A DNA stretch of 64,000 nucleotides from positions 1 to 64,000 of the forward strand of contig JASJDN010000002.1 in assembly GCA_030065205.1 (NCBI GenBank), in the 5' to 3' direction. Numbering within the stretch: the stretch's first letter is position 1; the number at the start of each line of letters is the position of its first letter. The translations under genes and the position numbers were made by a program. Below, one piece after another: positions 55,598-63,638 of this stretch. Under the pieces are notes generated by a model. It was given only the letters and a program-made list of their open reading frames with translations. It made no database searches and had not been told where the DNA came from. This stretch comes from Crocosphaera sp. Lineage in GTDB: Bacteria > Cyanobacteriota > Cyanobacteriia > Cyanobacteriales > Microcystaceae.

Positions 55598-55661
55598 AGG
55601 TTTGTTGTTAAGATTTAGCCATAATCTAAATAGTCTTAAATATAACAACAAACCTTTTTTT
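55598..55661 (+). terminator. Strong terminator between precursors and maturase
   Basis: AGGTTTGTTGTTA and TAACAACAAACCT are perfect 13-base arms followed by TTTTTTT. It separates the precursor genes from the radical SAM gene, probably making precursors much more abundant than enzyme. Confidence 0.9.
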
Positions 55662-55714
55662 CACATTCATTAAGACACCTTTAAAGTTTATTTCAAGAAT
55701 TCAAAGAAAAGATC

Positions 55715-56977
55715 ATGGCAGAATATCGTCGAATCAGTTACGCTGTATGGGAAATTACCCTTAAATGTAACCTTGCTTGTCAACATTGTGGTTCTCGCGC
55801 TGGAAATAATAGAACACAAGAACTTTCAACGGAAGAAGCCCTCAATTTAGTGCAACAAATGGCTGAGGTTGGTATCAAGGAAGTTACCCTAATTGGTGGG
55901 GAAGCCTTTTTACGTTCCGACTGGTTAGAAATTGCTGAAGCTATCACCAAAGCGGGTATGGTTTGTGGTATGACAACCGGCGGTTATGGTATTACTTTAG
56001 ATACGGCTCGTCGCATGAAAAAAGCGGGAATTAAAGTGGTTTCTGTCTCGGTTGACGGGTTAGAAGAAACCCACGACTATCAACGGGGAAAACCGGGGGC
56101 TTGGCAATGGGCTTTTAAAACCATGAAAAACCTCAAAGAAGCCGGCATTACTTTTGGTTGCAATACCCAAATCAATCGTCTTTCTGCACCAGAATTTCCC
56201 TTACTTTATGAACGTCTTCGGGATGCAGGAATTTCTGCTTGGCAAATTCAATTAACCGTTCCTATGGGGCGGGCTGCTGATAATAATCACATCCTTTTAC
56301 AGCCGTATGAATTGTTAGATGTTTACCCCATGATTGCTAAGGTAGCACAACGAGCAAAACAAGAAGGGGTGAGGGTTCAAGCAGGTAATAATATTGGCTA
56401 TTATGGACCCTATGAAAGATTATTCCGTGGGGGTGAAGCTTGGTCTTTTTGGCAAGGTTGCGGTGCTGGACTTTCTACGTTAGGAATTGAAGCAGATGGT
56501 GCTATTAAAGGCTGTCCTTCTTTGCCTACTTCTGCTTATACCGGGGGTAATATTCGTGATTATTCTTTGAGAACTATTATTGAAGAAACAGAAGAATTGC
56601 GGTTTAATTTAGGGGCGGGAACCCCTCAAGGAACAGACCATCTTTGGGGTTTCTGTAAGACTTGTGAATTTGCAGAATTATGTCGCGGCGGTTGCAGTTG
56701 GACGGCTCATGTTTTCTTCGATAAAAGAGGTAATAATCCCTATTGTCATCATCGAGCTTTGACACAGAAAAAACAGGGCATTCGTGAAGAGTTTGCTTTA
56801 AAATATCACGCTAAAGGTAATCCTTTTGATAATGGTGTGTTTGAGTTAACTGAACACCCTTTTAATAGTCCTTTACCTGAAGATGAATTAAGCTTTACGG
56901 CTGATAAGATTCAATGGCCAGCTAGTTGGGAACTCGAGCAAGAGAAACCTTTATCATTAGTGGGTGCTAATCATTAA
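55715..56977 (+). CDS. Nif11-class radical SAM/SPASM maturase, splicease-like
   Basis: A 420-residue enzyme. The radical SAM cluster motif is C18-NLA-C22-QH-C25, with the SAM-binding GGE at GGEAFLR. The C-terminal SPASM/twitch region has C249, C267, C314, C317, C323, C327 and C344, expected to hold auxiliary [4Fe-4S] clusters. It is adjacent to three Nif11 precursors with XYG motifs and a 51-residue partner candidate, matching the PlpX splicease arrangement in Pleurocapsa. I infer that it excises a tyramine unit at each Tyr-Gly. Another Nif11 maturase chemistry (epimerisation or thioether formation) is possible. Confidence 0.88.
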   Translation: MAEYRRISYAVWEITLKCNLACQHCGSRAGNNRTQELSTEEALNLVQQMAEVGIKEVTLIGGEAFLRSDWLEIAEAITKAGMVCGMTTGGYGITLDTARRMKKAGIKVVSVSVDGLEETHDYQRGKPGAWQWAFKTMKNLKEAGITFGCNTQINRLSAPEFPLLYERLRDAGISAWQIQLTVPMGRAADNNHILLQPYELLDVYPMIAKVAQRAKQEGVRVQAGNNIGYYGPYERLFRGGEAWSFWQGCGAGLSTLGIEADGAIKGCPSLPTSAYTGGNIRDYSLRTIIEETEELRFNLGAGTPQGTDHLWGFCKTCEFAELCRGGCSWTAHVFFDKRGNNPYCHHRALTQKKQGIREEFALKYHAKGNPFDNGVFELTEHPFNSPLPEDELSFTADKIQWPASWELEQEKPLSLVGANH

Positions 56978-56995
56978 TTTTGAGGATAATTAATC

Positions 56996-57151
56996 ATGGA
57001 AAAGAATTTAATTGAGTCTAATACAGAACAAAATCAACCCATTTTACCCCGTTCGGCTTGGAGTAGTAATGTAGCTCATTTACGAGCTTTATTTAGAGCA
57101 AAAAAGGCTTTAGATAGAATTGAAAGAGAAGCAGGAATAATTAATGAATAA
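56996..57151 (+). CDS. Small protein after the maturase, possible PlpY-like partner
   Basis: A 51-residue protein starting MEKNLIESNTEQNQPILPRS, with a basic helical end (LFRAKKALDRIEREAG). It starts 18 bases after the maturase stop with GAGGA at 56982-56986, ten bases upstream of the ATG. It has no double-glycine leader or cysteines, so it is not a precursor. In splicease systems a short separate protein (PlpY) is required with the radical SAM enzyme; this is the positional candidate. I cannot verify homology from sequence alone. Confidence 0.65.
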   Translation: MEKNLIESNTEQNQPILPRSAWSSNVAHLRALFRAKKALDRIEREAGIINE

Positions 57152-57206
57152 AGTACATCTTTGCTTAATGTAATAAGTTATTCTATTTGTTCATTTTTTC
57201 CCAATA

Positions 57207-57241
57207 GACTCAAGGTTAACCTTGAGTCTTATTTTATTTTT
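57207..57241 (+). terminator. Rho-independent terminator after the maturase operon
   Basis: A perfect palindrome with 11-base arms (GACTCAAGGTT / AACCTTGAGTC) is followed by TTATTTTATTTTT. Confidence 0.88.
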
Positions 57242-57478
57242 AAAGCTAAAAAGAGATAATTGATTTACTTTTTTCCTGCTATTAATATATATTCTAACAA
57301 TCTAAGGTGTCAATTTATCAAAAAGGATAAAATTATCATATTTTCAAGAATAAAAAATACATTTATTTGTATTTATTATTTCTTTTTTAAAACCTTAAAA
57401 AGATTGCTATATAAAATAATATTTTTATAATAGAAGAATCAAACAAATTCAACAAATTGCTTAGGAGAAAATTTCAAA

Positions 57479-57688
57479 ATGGCTAACATTACCATCTCTA
57501 ATTTAAACCTTGATTCAGAAAACTACTTAGAAGAACTGTCTTCTGAGACTGAGATTAACTACATTACTGGAGGAAGTCCCTGGGGTGGTTTCTTAGCCGG
57601 TTTAGGGGTTGGTGGACTTGCTGGTGGACTAGTGGGTTTTGGTATTGGTGTAGCTGTCAGTTATTACGCTTTCTACAAAACTCCCTAA
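57479..57688 (+). CDS. Glycine-rich double-glycine peptide (bacteriocin-like)
   Basis: A 69-residue precursor with leader MANITISNLNLDSENYLEEL ... INYITGG (Gly31-Gly32) and a 37-residue core full of Gly and hydrophobic residues (GGFLAGLGVGGLAGG). The core resembles membrane-active class II bacteriocins with GxxxG motifs. A good ribosome site (AGGAG) precedes it. It has a different leader from the other five precursors. Confidence 0.8.
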   Translation: MANITISNLNLDSENYLEELSSETEINYITGGSPWGGFLAGLGVGGLAGGLVGFGIGVAVSYYAFYKTP

Positions 57689-57698
57689 AATTCTCTAA

Positions 57699-57835
57699 GT
57701 TCAATGCAATACTGCTCGATTAAGAAAAATGTAGTTTTGGGTTAGACTAGGGCTAAGGCTAAGCATTTCAATGAAAATTTAGTTCTGAGTTAACCAAACC
57801 ACAGCATTTTCCATACTCTCTGAGCAGTATTGAAC
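57699..57835. repeat. MITE-like element, family C
   Basis: A 137-base element with inverted ends: AATACTGCTC (57708) and GAGCAGTATT (57822) are perfect, extending to GTTCAAT / ATTGAAC. No coding potential. Confidence 0.7.
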
Positions 57836-57863
57836 ATAAAACTTATCGTTAAGATTAATACAT

Positions 57864-57901
57864 AGTAAACTGCTAAAAATATAGATTCTTAGCAGTTTAC
57901 T
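57864..57901. terminator. Two-way terminator hairpin between convergent genes
   Basis: AGTAAACTGCTAA and TTAGCAGTTTACT are perfect 13-base arms around a 12-base loop, between the peptide gene (+) and the PpiC gene (-). Confidence 0.7.
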
Positions 57902-57922
57902 TTGATATTAAGTCTAATTTTT

Positions 57923-58669
57923 CTACATTTTTGCTACTGAATCCTCTATTGTTTGAATTTCTTGAAGTTTTCCCTTTAACCATTCAGAAAATAAATCAGC
58001 TAATATTTGATAACGTTTTTTCCCGTCTAGTTTTGGTTCTATTATTTCCTCAACAAAAATTAAATGTACTCCTTGAGATGTTATAACAGGTTTCAATAGT
58101 TGAGGTGGGTTTGTAGCAAAAACTGCCGCAGAAATTTCAGGTTTTAATTCTTGACGTTTAACGCTTCCTAAATATCCCCCTTTCCGTCTTAACTCTTTAT
58201 CCTGTATATATTGATGGGCTACTTCCCAAAAACTCATTTCATCTTCATCAATAGCATAATATAATTCCATTGCTAAGTCTTCATCATCTAAGATAACTTC
58301 ATACATCACGACTTCTGCATAATTGAGTTGATTTTGATAGAAGTAAGGTTCAATTTTATCAGCAAAAAGATGATTCGCTAACTTTCCAGAAATAATACTA
58401 AAATAGAGCATTTCTTCAAAATCTTCGACAGAAAGTTGATTCCTTTGTAACCATTTATGAGTTGCTTCTGCACTCTCTAGATTATTGACTAAACGAAATT
58501 GATCGGCTGCTTGTTGGAGTTCTTCTGTTTCTACTTTAATCTCTGCAAGTTCTACTTCTTCATTAATAATTTTACGGTTCATCAGTCCTTCTATTACATC
58601 CGACATTTTTCCCGATAGTTTAATCTCTTTGATAATCTCTTCTGAGGTTACGGTGATAGACAATGACAT
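57923..58669 (-). CDS. Parvulin-type peptidyl-prolyl isomerase (PpiC)
   Basis: A 248-residue protein. A helical SurA-like N-terminal region (about residues 1-110) is followed by a parvulin domain (YAEVVMYEVILDDEDLAMEL; GGYLGSVKRQELKPEI; VITSQGVHLIFVEE). No signal peptide is visible, so it acts in the cytoplasm. Such isomerases recur next to HlyD/ABC exporters of double-glycine peptides in cyanobacteria. They may fold or hold substrates; the HlyD and ABC genes lie 3.4 kb away on the same strand. Confidence 0.87.
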   Translation of the reverse strand: MSLSITVTSEEIIKEIKLSGKMSDVIEGLMNRKIINEEVELAEIKVETEELQQAADQFRLVNNLESAEATHKWLQRNQLSVEDFEEMLYFSIISGKLANHLFADKIEPYFYQNQLNYAEVVMYEVILDDEDLAMELYYAIDEDEMSFWEVAHQYIQDKELRRKGGYLGSVKRQELKPEISAAVFATNPPQLLKPVITSQGVHLIFVEEIIEPKLDGKKRYQILADLFSEWLKGKLQEIQTIEDSVAKM

Positions 58670-59020
58670 AATATCAATTTAGTTCTATAATATCTATCTT
58701 TTTATCATATAGCAAGCTTACTATATTTGTAAATCAATAATTAAAATACTTTAATCAGAACTAATTGTTTGACTTTTTTCTTAAATTTCAAGTTGAACTT
58801 CAATGATTAATCAACAAGAATAGAGCTTTTCAGATTTAATAATTATTTTGTGGGCAAAGTTGAATTGTAAAATAAGAAATAATTGCTTTACTTATTGAAT
58901 AAAAAGTAACTATAAATCTCTTGAACTTTCTAAAATCGTGAATAATAATATATACAGAGTCAAACAGATTTAGATTAAGACTCAAATCAAAAAACAATTA
59001 ACTCTTAGAGGACTTAAAAC
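58670..59020. other. AT-rich intergenic region
   Basis: 350 bases between divergent genes with no gene or repeat I can identify; expected to carry two promoters. Confidence 0.4.
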
Positions 59021-59248
59021 ATGACTAAACTCATTATCTCTGATCTCGAAAAAAACAACAACAAAAATCAAATTGTTGAGCTTGTTTCCCAAGAACAATT
59101 ATCTATTGCAGGAGGAGAAGGACAAGGAAGCACAACAATTAGCGTTACAGAGACAACATCAAATTCATCTGGTGGAACTACAACAACGACTATACATTAT
59201 CAATGTACGCCCATCGGTGCAACTGGGACTGCTACAAAGGGAAATTAA
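59021..59248 (+). CDS. Thr/Ser-rich double-glycine peptide
   Basis: A 75-residue precursor. Leader MTKLIISDLEKNNNKNQIVE ... QEQLSIAGG ends at Gly31-Gly32. The 43-residue core is unusually rich in Thr/Ser/Gly (TTISVTETTSNSSGGTTTTT) and has a single cysteine in HYQCTPIG. It lacks the hydrophobicity of pore-forming bacteriocins. The many Thr/Ser could be modified, but no dehydratase or cyclodehydratase is in the window. Ribosome site is GAGGA. Confidence 0.78.
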   Translation: MTKLIISDLEKNNNKNQIVELVSQEQLSIAGGEGQGSTTISVTETTSNSSGGTTTTTIHYQCTPIGATGTATKGN

Positions 59249-59440
59249 TAGTTTTTATTAATTTCAACCATACCCCGTTTAAGCTAATTTTTGGGGAGCA
59301 TCCCATTGTTGTAAAAGCATTATCCAAACTAATGATAACCCAAAGCTTTCAGCACTTCTTAGAAAAGCTAACGTGCAAAATTGCGATGCTTCCAATTTTT
59401 TCTAGTAAAAACCGTCAAACAATACCATCAGGAGCCACAT

Positions 59441-59650
59441 ATGAAAGAAAAACCTACACAAAATCTAAGTCAAACTGATCTTGATGATCTCATCCATGAA
59501 TCAGTAGAAAATGCAGTATCTAGACGACAACCACAATTAGATTTAGATGATCATCTGATAGATATTTCAACCCAAGATGCAAAGAATATTAAAGGAGGTC
59601 GTCCAGTTGGACACACTTGTGGAATGGTATGTGAAGTCAATCTTATGTGA
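59441..59650 (+). CDS. Double-glycine RiPP precursor, leader family I (copy 3)
   Basis: A 69-residue precursor from the ATG at 59441, which has AGGAG eight bases upstream. The leader (SQTDLDDLIHESVENAVSRR ... DISTQDAKNIKGG) matches the family of 53358 and 53644. The core is only 16 residues (RPVGHTCGMVCEVNLM) with two cysteines (C60, C64). It lies 5.5 kb from its siblings, close to the PpiC gene. Confidence 0.82.
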   Translation: MKEKPTQNLSQTDLDDLIHESVENAVSRRQPQLDLDDHLIDISTQDAKNIKGGRPVGHTCGMVCEVNLM

Positions 59651-59713
59651 TACTTCGCACAATGAAATACGTGAAAGCTCAAATGCTATTATTTAATAAT
59701 ATGAACTTCAAGT

Positions 59714-60361
59714 TCAATTATTATCAAGATTGTCCCTGAGCCAATTTTTAAAGTTTCTGATTGCTTCGCTTCTACCAAGCTGTTGACTTTGTGCAACAGC
59801 TTGATTAATTAATTCTATGATAGGAATATTAGGAAAATTTGGACTACTTAAAGACTCAATATATTCTCCTCCTTCTAACACATTAATCTCTAAACCATTC
59901 TGAGTATAACGCCAAAGTTCAGGAACACCCAAAAGTTTATAATTATCTAAACGAGTCCGAGAAGTAATATCAATTTCTATGGCTAAATCTGGGGGAGGAT
60001 CAACTTCTAAATTAAGTCGATTTTTGCCAATAACTGCTTGATAGTTTTGAATATAAAAACAAGCATCAGGTTCAACTGCTTGATTCATAAGTTGATTCTT
60101 GAATGTTGTTGATCCTAACGGTTCAAAATTAATTTTTCGTGCATCTAAGAGTATTTTAATAATATCGCCAATAATTTCTTTATCCTTTTCATGTTCAGGT
60201 AAAGGAACCATGATTTCTAATACTCCGTTACTGTAAGATAATCGAGAAGCACGACTTTCTCCTAATTCTGATAAGATTACCTCGAATTTTTGCCAATTAA
60301 GCTCTTTTAAGAGTAATTGTTGACCTGGATTTAAGATGATTTGTTCTAAGGCTAATTGCAT
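59714..60361 (-). CDS. Uma2 family (DUF820) nuclease-fold protein
   Basis: A 215-residue Uma2 protein with YSNGVLEIMVPLPEHEKDKE, VEPDACFYIQNY, PPDLAIEIDITSRT and VPELWRYTQNG. It is close to the protein at 10216-10857 (same motif spacing), so both belong to one Uma2 subgroup. It stands alone between the peptide genes and the GC-rich repeat. Confidence 0.87.
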   Translation of the reverse strand: MQLALEQIILNPGQQLLLKELNWQKFEVILSELGESRASRLSYSNGVLEIMVPLPEHEKDKEIIGDIIKILLDARKINFEPLGSTTFKNQLMNQAVEPDACFYIQNYQAVIGKNRLNLEVDPPPDLAIEIDITSRTRLDNYKLLGVPELWRYTQNGLEINVLEGGEYIESLSSPNFPNIPIIELINQAVAQSQQLGRSEAIRNFKNWLRDNLDNN

Positions 60362-60452
60362 AGTATTAGCTGGAAATTTTAATTTCTTAATTTAATTATA
60401 TCAAAAGAAGAATTTGGAATCATCATCATTAACAGTAATAATTGATCCAATA

Positions 60453-60560
60453 TATAGCAATTCCCATACTTGTGAGGTACAAAGGTGATCGCTTTGAGGC
60501 AGGAGGCAGAGGGCAGGAGGCAGGAGTTAGGTGTACCTCATGAGTCCGAGAAACGCTATA
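60453..60560. repeat. MITE-like element, family D, with purine-rich core
   Basis: A 108-base element whose 28-base ends are inverted repeats (21 of 28 matches), starting TATAGC and ending GCTATA, with GTGAGGTAC / GTACCTCATG inside. The centre (60495-60527) is a purine-rich run of GGCAGGAGGCAGAGGGCAGG type, as at 52941. Confidence 0.75.
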
Positions 60561-60682
60561 ATATCTTTTTCAAGGAATTCAACGAAATTTGTTTTAAAAA
60601 GATTTATAAATCGAACTAAAGTCTAAATCCTCCGTTTTGTCACTTCTTGAAGGAATAAAGTACACAATCAATAAAAAACAAA

Positions 60683-61396
60683 TTAATCAAGATTAATACC
60701 TTGTTGACGTAACTTCTGCCTTAATTTTTCTAATTCATTTTCAGCATTTTCTGCTCTTTTTTCGGCATTTTCTGCTCTTTCCTCCCCTGTTAAGAGAAGA
60801 TTTTCAGCTTGATCACACCAACGTAACCATGTATTGCTTATACCTTCAAATTCTCCTTCCCAAAAAATTAACCCTAAATCTACTTCTTTTAACCAAGTTT
60901 CGTTAGTTTCTTCATAATTAAGTCCTGTTAGTTTAAAGATTCTTAAAACTTTTTCCCCTAAATGTTGTTGAGGATCATAAACTATGTAATAAAGCACTCT
61001 CATTCGTTGGTAGATTTTCAGTTTCTCATCTAATTCTCCCCCAACCTTATTAGAAACAATTTCGATGACCACTTCGGGTACTTTACCAAATTCCCATACC
61101 ATATAACAACGATGATTTTTTGCCCAGAAATCAGTGGGTATTTGCACATCTAAACTTAAGAAAAAGTCAGGGACAATAGGAGGTTCTTTAATATGATGAT
61201 AAATCCCTACGTTAGCACAAGCTGAAAAAGTGCGCTCTTTTTGAGCCTCATAAAGAATATTAGTTAAAAATCGCTGTTGTTTTTCTGAACCAAAATTGTC
61301 CACCGGTATGTCATCCTCTGTGATCAAATTACTAACATCAGGTTTGGGTGGAAATTCCGTTTGGGGTGCTGCTTGAGTTTTTACTGGTGTTCCCAT
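60683..61396 (-). CDS. Uma2 family (DUF820) protein with C-terminal coiled coil
   Basis: A 237-residue Uma2 protein of the larger subgroup. Motifs: VPDFFLSLDVQIP, VPEVVIEIVSNKVGGELDEK and MRVLYYIVYDP. The last 40 residues are a heptad coiled coil (AEKRAENAENELEKLRQKLR), usual for this subgroup and possibly for oligomerisation. Role unknown. Confidence 0.87.
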   Translation of the reverse strand: MGTPVKTQAAPQTEFPPKPDVSNLITEDDIPVDNFGSEKQQRFLTNILYEAQKERTFSACANVGIYHHIKEPPIVPDFFLSLDVQIPTDFWAKNHRCYMVWEFGKVPEVVIEIVSNKVGGELDEKLKIYQRMRVLYYIVYDPQQHLGEKVLRIFKLTGLNYEETNETWLKEVDLGLIFWEGEFEGISNTWLRWCDQAENLLLTGEERAENAEKRAENAENELEKLRQKLRQQGINLD

Positions 61397-61576
61397 ATTT
61401 ATCTACTTCCTTAAACCTTTTTTTCATTTTAACAACGAATCTGGCGTTGCATCGCCAAGGATAAAAATCTTCCCACTAAAGTTTGAAACCTTCATTTTGT
61501 AACTTCTTAAAAGGGTCAAGTACGAAATCAATAATACGACAATTTTATAAAGTTTATAAGAAACCTCACATTAAAA

Positions 61577-61939
61577 TTAAACAACAGCGTAATCTGTATA
61601 TTGACGCATTTCAGGAGCTTGAAATCCTAAGACAATATCTTCTTTAAGAACCCCTTGTTTTACAAGTTCTTCAGCAATTCTCATTTCGGTCATATTTTGC
61701 TCAACCCAAATCTTTCCTTGCTTAATATCTAAATGCAAAACACAACCATAAACCCGTCGATAGCCATCCCATTCCACATTCATAACTTGATAATGGTCTT
61801 GTTTTGTATCAAAAACTGTATAACAATCAATTGTTCCATTAGCAATAGGGATAGCAGCATACGCTGTTAATAATGACTGGATGACATGGCGATAAAATTC
61901 TAAGTTATCCATTGTATGAAATCTGTCTTTAGCTGCCAT
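61577..61939 (-). CDS. xisI: XisI-family protein carrying a remnant xisH start
   Basis: A 120-residue protein. From residue 10 (MDNLEFYRHVIQSLLTAYAA) to the end it matches XisI, one of two factors controlling excision of the fdxN element. The first nine residues, MAAKDRFHT, look like the start of XisH (typically MxAKDxFH), the protein normally encoded just upstream. No xisH gene is present, so a deletion appears to have joined xisH's first codons in frame to xisI. The ATG at 61912 is the alternative XisI start. Confidence 0.82.
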   Translation of the reverse strand: MAAKDRFHTMDNLEFYRHVIQSLLTAYAAIPIANGTIDCYTVFDTKQDHYQVMNVEWDGYRRVYGCVLHLDIKQGKIWVEQNMTEMRIAEELVKQGVLKEDIVLGFQAPEMRQYTDYAVV

Positions 61940-62034
61940 ATTTTCTTTTTCAGGTTCCTAAAAACAATTCTATAACAAATTATAATTGTTTGAACAGAAT
62001 TTGAGGTTTATTTTTTTGTTACCAAATAACTTTG

Positions 62035-62063
62035 GTAGGAGCGTAACATTATTAAACTCCTAC
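62035..62063. repeat. Small hairpin GTAGGAG / CTCCTAC
   Basis: Seven-base arms around a 15-base loop containing AACATTATT. It resembles the hairpins of 45031-45112 and 37983. Confidence 0.6.
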
Positions 62064-62090
62064 TAATTTCTGCAAGATTCAGCATAATTT

Positions 62091-63638
62091 CTAAAGCTTA
62101 AATCCTCCATTTTGTAACTTCTTAAAGGGATCAAGTACAAAGTCAATTAAACGACGTTGACGAATAACGACTTCTGCGGTTGCTGTGTCTCCTGGACGTA
62201 ACTGAATACACGCTTCAGGCGTAGGCATACAAGTTTGATTTAGCTGAATTCTTAGGTCATAAACTAAGCTTTTTCCTTCAGGGGTTTCGATCTCTTTCGT
62301 TGTAGGAGAAACCTCAATTAATTTTCCTTCAATTACTCCATAATCTTGAAAAGGAAAGGCATCAAACTTCATTTTAACAGGCATTCCTTTAGACACTGAA
62401 CCACTCTCGGTAGTAGACATTTCTGCTTGTAAAATTAATGCTGTTCCTTTTGGTGCAATTTCTAAAATGCGAGTCCCTGGTTGTACAACCGCCCCTTCTC
62501 CATCAATCGGTAAATCAAAAATAGTTCCTTCTATGGGTGCTTTGATTACCCGTTGACTTAACTGATATTGTAAGCTTTCTATTTGACTTTTTGTCTGTTT
62601 TATGTCTGATTTGAGGGTGGTAATTTCCGTTTCTAAATTTTTGATTTGCTCTTGATTATCAAGTAAAGAAAGCTCAGCCGTTCCCATCAAACTATTATAG
62701 CTATTTTCTTGTTCTTTAAGACGTAATTCTGCTTCTGTAATATCAGCTTTTGCCTGTTCAATCGTACGTTCATAACTACTTTTTTGCTCGGACAAGCGGT
62801 GCTTAGCTTGCTCAATATCTGACTTAGTTTGTTCATAAGCTTTTCTTCTTTCTTGTAGAGCATCTTCTTTTTCTACTACCTGAATTTGTGAAACAATTCC
62901 TTCTTCAATAGCAGAATCATAACGATCTTTAACTTCTTGAGCATTTTCTAACTGAATTTCTGCTAATTTAATCGCTTTTTGACTATATTCTAACTCTTGT
63001 TTGGCTTGATTAACTTGTGATTGTTTCTCCTCTTTTTGTAAATGATAAGCATTTTTCAACGTCTCAAGATTAGCCTTTGCTTGATTAACTTGTGCTAACT
63101 TTTCTAATTTTTGAGCTTGATTTTGTTGTTGTTGGGTTTTAAAAACTAACTGTAATTGATTAGCCAAAATTTGTAATTGATTTAACCGTTGTTCTTGACC
63201 TTCTAATTTATTTTGCTGTTGCTTTAAATCAGATTTAACTAAGTCAGATTCGATCTCCATTAATCTGTCACCAGTTTTTATCTTTTCTCCTTCTTTAATC
63301 TTAATTAAAGATACCTTTCCCTCCACTGGTGCATCTAATTTAATGGTTTTCCCTTGGGGTTCTAATTTACCTTTTGCTGTTCCTGTTTCATCCACTTTCG
63401 CTAACATCGCCCAAGGTAACACCACACCAACAAAAATGACTAAAAAGTAAAGGAGTCCCCTCGTCCAAACGCGGGGCAAAGTATCAAGAATTTCTTTTGT
63501 TGAGTTCGACCAATCATCAGAATAATTCGTTGCCGTTTCTGTTTGAGGTTCTTCGATTTTAGTGATAGATTCATCTTGAGTAAAGGGTTGTTCATGAGTA
63601 GGATAAGAAAGATGTCCGTTATTAGCTGCATTAGTCAT
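62091..63638 (-). CDS. HlyD-family membrane fusion protein
   Basis: A 515-residue periplasmic adaptor of a type I secretion system. It has a cytoplasmic N-terminal tail, one membrane helix (about residues 57-80), two half-lipoyl segments (LDAPVEGKVSLIKIKEGEKI; RVIKAPIEGTIFDLPIDGEG), and a long coiled coil (about 130-350). Its closest context is the ABC exporter gene upstream on the same strand (183 bases away). With PpiC it forms the likely export route for the double-glycine peptides here. Confidence 0.93.
   Translation of the reverse strand: MTNAANNGHLSYPTHEQPFTQDESITKIEEPQTETATNYSDDWSNSTKEILDTLPRVWTRGLLYFLVIFVGVVLPWAMLAKVDETGTAKGKLEPQGKTIKLDAPVEGKVSLIKIKEGEKIKTGDRLMEIESDLVKSDLKQQQNKLEGQEQRLNQLQILANQLQLVFKTQQQQNQAQKLEKLAQVNQAKANLETLKNAYHLQKEEKQSQVNQAKQELEYSQKAIKLAEIQLENAQEVKDRYDSAIEEGIVSQIQVVEKEDALQERRKAYEQTKSDIEQAKHRLSEQKSSYERTIEQAKADITEAELRLKEQENSYNSLMGTAELSLLDNQEQIKNLETEITTLKSDIKQTKSQIESLQYQLSQRVIKAPIEGTIFDLPIDGEGAVVQPGTRILEIAPKGTALILQAEMSTTESGSVSKGMPVKMKFDAFPFQDYGVIEGKLIEVSPTTKEIETPEGKSLVYDLRIQLNQTCMPTPEACIQLRPGDTATAEVVIRQRRLIDFVLDPFKKLQNGGFKL

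Noticed and set aside
59203-59478. Open frame between the Thr-rich peptide and the third family-I precursor
   Set aside because: It overlaps both real genes in other frames and has no sensible composition.
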